DNA of 64,000 nt. Origin: Parvimonas micra. Its GTDB lineage: Bacteria > Bacillota > Clostridia > Tissierellales > Peptoniphilaceae. The notes beneath the pieces are model-generated. The model was not told the DNA's origin, did not search any database, and saw only the letters and a program-made list of their open reading frames with translations. Made by a program: the position numbers and the translations under genes. The stretch spans positions 248,001 to 312,000 of the forward strand of contig NZ_LR134472.1 of the NCBI RefSeq assembly GCF_900637905.1, in the 5' to 3' direction. Numbering within the stretch: position 1 is the stretch's first letter; each line of letters begins with the position of its first letter. Below, one piece after another: positions 62,228-64,000 of the stretch.

Positions 62228-62269
62228 TATTATAAGGAGTACATCGCATAAAAAATAGGAGGTGCTATT

Positions 62270-62470
62270 ATGATATCAAGAGAATTACATTTTAGGATAT
62301 TACTTATTATTCTTATAGTACAAAATATATATATTTATAAGAAGTATGTTATACCGACTATGAAAAATAATGGAACTTATGAAAAATATAAATGGTATTC
62401 CAGAATCGGCTCAATAGTTATGGCTTTAATTATTGGTTATGCAATATATTTTTTGTTTTTTGCTCGATAA
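62270..62470 (+). CDS. Two-helix membrane micro-protein, unknown
   Basis: A 66-residue protein, MISRELHFRILLIILIVQNIYIYKKYV... with two hydrophobic segments (about 8-24 and 46-63) joined by a charged loop (KNNGTYEKYKWYSRIGS). I do not recognise a family. It is convincing as a gene because it has AGGAGG 7 bases before the ATG, a promoter of its own and a strong terminator after it. It could be a small regulator of a membrane complex; there is no direct evidence. Confidence 0.7.
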   Translation: MISRELHFRILLIILIVQNIYIYKKYVIPTMKNNGTYEKYKWYSRIGSIVMALIIGYAIYFLFFAR

Positions 62471-62492
62471 AATCAAACAAAATATTATAAAA

Positions 62493-62529
62493 AAACTGAA
62501 CGATTCAAATTTATATCGTTCAGTTTTTT
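62493..62529 (+). terminator. Terminator of the micro-protein gene
   Basis: 12-bp stem AAACTGAACGAT/ATCGTTCAGTTT (62493-62504 with 62515-62526), ten-base loop, followed by T residues. Confidence 0.9.
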
Positions 62530-62613
62530 TAGTAGAAAAACAGTATTAAAATTATAATTTTTTTCTCCTATGATTACATTAACTAATACTCAAAAGTTTT
62601 TTTGTTTTCTAAA

Positions 62614-62653
62614 GACAAAAGTTCGATTTCAAATAAGTATCTAAAATCGAACT
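62614..62653 (-). terminator. Terminator of the VanY-like gene
   Basis: Minus-strand 10-bp stem AGTTCGATTT/AAATCGAACT (62644-62653 with 62620-62629), 14-base loop, then TTTTGTC. The stem touches the stop codon. Confidence 0.7.
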
Positions 62654-63542
62654 ATTTTATTCTTAAAAATTCTTCTAATGTAAGCTTATTTTTTAAAATT
62701 TTATTTGCATTTTCAACTCCAACATAGCGAAAATGCCAAGGTTCAAATCTATAATTGGTTTTATCTTCTTGATTTTCAGGATAACGAAGAATAAAACCAT
62801 ATTTATGAGCATTTTTCATAAGCCATTTGTATTCTTCAGTCTCCTTAAATTCTTCAGTTAAATTCTTTTCTTCATCTTTCCCAATTATATCCAAACTTTG
62901 TCCAATCTGTGACTCATTATGCCCTGCCATTGCATACATTGAATAAATAACATCTCTATCAGATTTTGGAGCATTCTTATGAAGTTCTCTTTGCTCTTCA
63001 TAACTTATAAAGCCTTTATATAAATCTAAAGTTATTTTTTCACGATTTGCATCAACTTTCATTAATTCAAATTGCTTCTCGACGAATTTATCCATTTGTG
63101 GATTAAAATCACTTGGCAGTGCATATTCAGTATTTACTAAAAGTATTCCTTTTATGACTTTAAAAATTTTTTCTTTAGATACATTTTCAATATTTTTACT
63201 CTTAACAAAATAAAATTTATCATTATGCTTTATTTTGCTCACTCCATCCTTATATCCAAAAACTTCCAGATACTTTCCTTTATCAATTTTTCCATTTTCT
63301 TTTAAAAGATTAGAATTATCATAAATAGGAGTTTTTTCTAAAGTTTTTGCATAATTAGTCAAAATATCTGAAAAATCTGTAACCTCAGGTATAGTAAAAT
63401 TTTCAAAATTGTAAGGCAGACTCTTTTCTATTTCCAATTTTTTATTCCTATTTTTAGTATACAAAGAAAATAAAAAATAAGAAAGAATTAATACAAAAAT
63501 TGATATTGTAAAAATAACTTTTCTACTTTTTGTTTTTTTCAA
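62652..63542 (-). CDS. VanY/LdcB-like (M15B) protein lacking key active-site residues
   Basis: A 296-residue anchored protein: N-terminal helix (about 8-28), an SH3b-like segment (about 70-120) and a C-terminal D,D-carboxypeptidase-fold domain (about 130-290). The second half of the site is normal (RFEPWHFRYVG, with E267 and the zinc ligand H270; D218 also present). The first is not: the usual S-x-H-x-x-G-x-A-x-D is N-E-S-Q-I-G-Q-S-L-D here, so the zinc His is Ser (S211), and the substrate Arg of the SG(Y/F)RS motif is Ile (GFISYEEQ, about residue 179). A His three residues upstream (H208) might substitute. Possibly a non-catalytic wall-binding protein. Confidence 0.82.
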   Translation of the reverse strand: MKKTKSRKVIFTISIFVLILSYFLFSLYTKNRNKKLEIEKSLPYNFENFTIPEVTDFSDILTNYAKTLEKTPIYDNSNLLKENGKIDKGKYLEVFGYKDGVSKIKHNDKFYFVKSKNIENVSKEKIFKVIKGILLVNTEYALPSDFNPQMDKFVEKQFELMKVDANREKITLDLYKGFISYEEQRELHKNAPKSDRDVIYSMYAMAGHNESQIGQSLDIIGKDEEKNLTEEFKETEEYKWLMKNAHKYGFILRYPENQEDKTNYRFEPWHFRYVGVENANKILKNKLTLEEFLRIK

Positions 63543-63577
63543 AATTACCCTCTATTTCATTATATCTTAATATATAA

Positions 63578-63609
63578 TTAAAGGGATTTAGAAACCTAAA
63601 TCCCTTTAA
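63578..63609 (-). terminator. Hairpin after rpmF
   Basis: Perfect 14-bp stem TTAAAGGGATTTAG/CTAAATCCCTTTAA with a four-base loop just past the rpmF stop. The minus-strand tail is A/T mixed rather than a pure T-run, so termination may be partial. Confidence 0.65.
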
Positions 63610-63617
63610 ACTACTTT

Positions 63618-63797
63618 TTATTCAACATCTAATACTTTTCTTCCTTTATACATTCCTGTGTCAGGATTAACTCTGTGAGGTACAACCAATTCATTAGTTT
63701 CAGGATCTCTAACTAGAGCTACTTTAGGTAGTCTATATGAAGATGCTCTTCTCTTATCTCTTCTTGCTTTTGAAGTTTTTCTCTTAGGTACTGCCAT
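63618..63797 (-). CDS. rpmF: 50S ribosomal protein L32 (cysteine-free form)
   Basis: A 59-residue protein beginning MAVPKRKTSKARRDKRRAS with the usual L32 N-terminus, and ending VPHRVNPDTGMYKGRKVLDVE. The zinc ribbon Cys pairs of the C+ form are replaced, so this is a zinc-independent L32. AGGAGG lies 7 bases before the ATG. In related Firmicutes rpmF follows a DUF177 (yceD) gene after ackA; here yceD is absent and rpmF has its own consensus promoter placed directly behind ackA. Confidence 0.95.
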   Translation of the reverse strand: MAVPKRKTSKARRDKRRASSYRLPKVALVRDPETNELVVPHRVNPDTGMYKGRKVLDVE

Positions 63798-63857
63798 TAT
63801 AACACCTCCTCTGAATTCTTATAACATATACCTCCGTTTTAAACGGATAACGAAAGT

Positions 63858-63886
63858 ATTATACTACAAAAAAATTAATTTGTCAA
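63858..63886 (-). promoter_or_regulatory. Consensus rpmF promoter (TTGACA-17-TATAAT)
   Basis: Minus strand TTGACA (63881-63886), 17-base spacer, TATAAT (63858-63863): a perfect sigma-A promoter with its -35 starting 2 bases after the ackA stop. The leader of about 50 bases includes a palindromic CCGTTTTAAACGG and a tiny frame ATG-TTA-TAA behind its own GGAGG. Confidence 0.85.
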
Positions 63887-63888
63887 CA

Positions 63889-64000
63889 TTATTTTACTAA
63901 ATTCATAGTATCTCTTGCAATCATTAATTCTTCATTTGTAGGAACTACTAGGACTTTTACTCTTGAATTATCAGCTGAAATAACAGCTTCTTCTCTTGTA
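63889..64000 (-). CDS. ackA: Acetate kinase, C-terminal end, runs off the window
   Basis: The 36 visible codons read [36 protein letters not shown] and stop. The [11 protein letters not shown] block is the characteristic AckA C-terminus. The enzyme makes acetate and ATP from acetyl phosphate, consistent with a fermentative anaerobe. The rest of the gene lies beyond base 64000. Confidence 0.9.
   Translation of the reverse strand, partial: TREEAVISADNSRVKVLVVPTNEELMIARDTMNLVK

Overview
The window is very AT-rich and is packed with short-spaced, mostly minus-strand operons with strong AGGAGG-type ribosome binding sites. Gene content points to an anaerobic low-GC Gram-positive of the Tissierellia/Peptoniphilaceae type: dcw cluster beginning with mraZ, whiA, a Firmicutes type VII secretion system (T7SSb), LXG toxins, LicD, a cysteine-free L32, and the ackA/rpmF neighbourhood. 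A Parvimonas-like species is my best guess, an inference from gene content and base composition only. No tRNA, rRNA or CRISPR array was seen.

Layout. 1-3629 (minus): a small anchored protein, prmC, a split chromate-transporter-family pair, lepB and the start of lepA. 3823-15645 (minus): a compact dcw operon, mraZ-rsmH-ftsL-PBP-mraY-murD-ftsW-murG-divIB-ftsZ-nrdR, with a recognisable promoter and MraZ operator and no ftsA, murB, murC, murE or murF. 15948-18799 (minus): nadE-yebC-lit-lgt, in which a DUF1461 protein of the lipoprotein transacylase (Lit) type adjoins lgt. 18961-21071 (minus): a UMF1-type MFS transporter and LicD. 21290-39260: a T7SSb island, transcribed right to left: frameshifted LXG toxin and its partner, esxA, esaA, essA, esaB, essB, essC, a DUF4176 protein, two small helical LXG partners, an intact LXG toxin with a nuclease-like tip, and a train of immunity-type genes and remnants. 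39359-42498: a secreted 3D-domain protein with a WalR-type box upstream, an EamA transporter and gcvH.

43041-44504 (plus): guaB. 44523-49318 (minus): ribF, galE, a MATE transporter, a DUF436 protein and an APH-family kinase. 49465-53842 (minus): a heterodimeric ABC exporter and Mrp/NBP35. 53950-58235: an Ntn amide hydrolase (plus), a DUF4230 gene whose promoter spacer is a TA dinucleotide repeat, NUDIX-whiA (minus) and ychF (plus). 58352-61904 (minus): an iron/corrinoid-type ABC importer with an embedded methyltransferase. 61905-64000: a non-coding stretch with an orphan terminator, a two-helix micro-protein, a VanY-like protein lacking key residues, rpmF and the 3' end of ackA.

How it works together: most of the window is envelope biology (peptidoglycan precursors, septation, lipoprotein acylation, surface decoration, wall hydrolysis) plus one antagonism island. 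Promoters are mostly TTGAxx-17-TATAAT, often with an extended TGnTATAAT -10. Intrinsic terminators bound most operons, so transcription units can be drawn with fair confidence. The strongest leads are the LXG cassette pair with its mosaic immunity-like genes, the TA-repeat promoter, the Lit-Lgt pair, the WalR box before a YocH-like 3D gene, the internally duplicated division PBP, and the VanY homologue without its zinc His.
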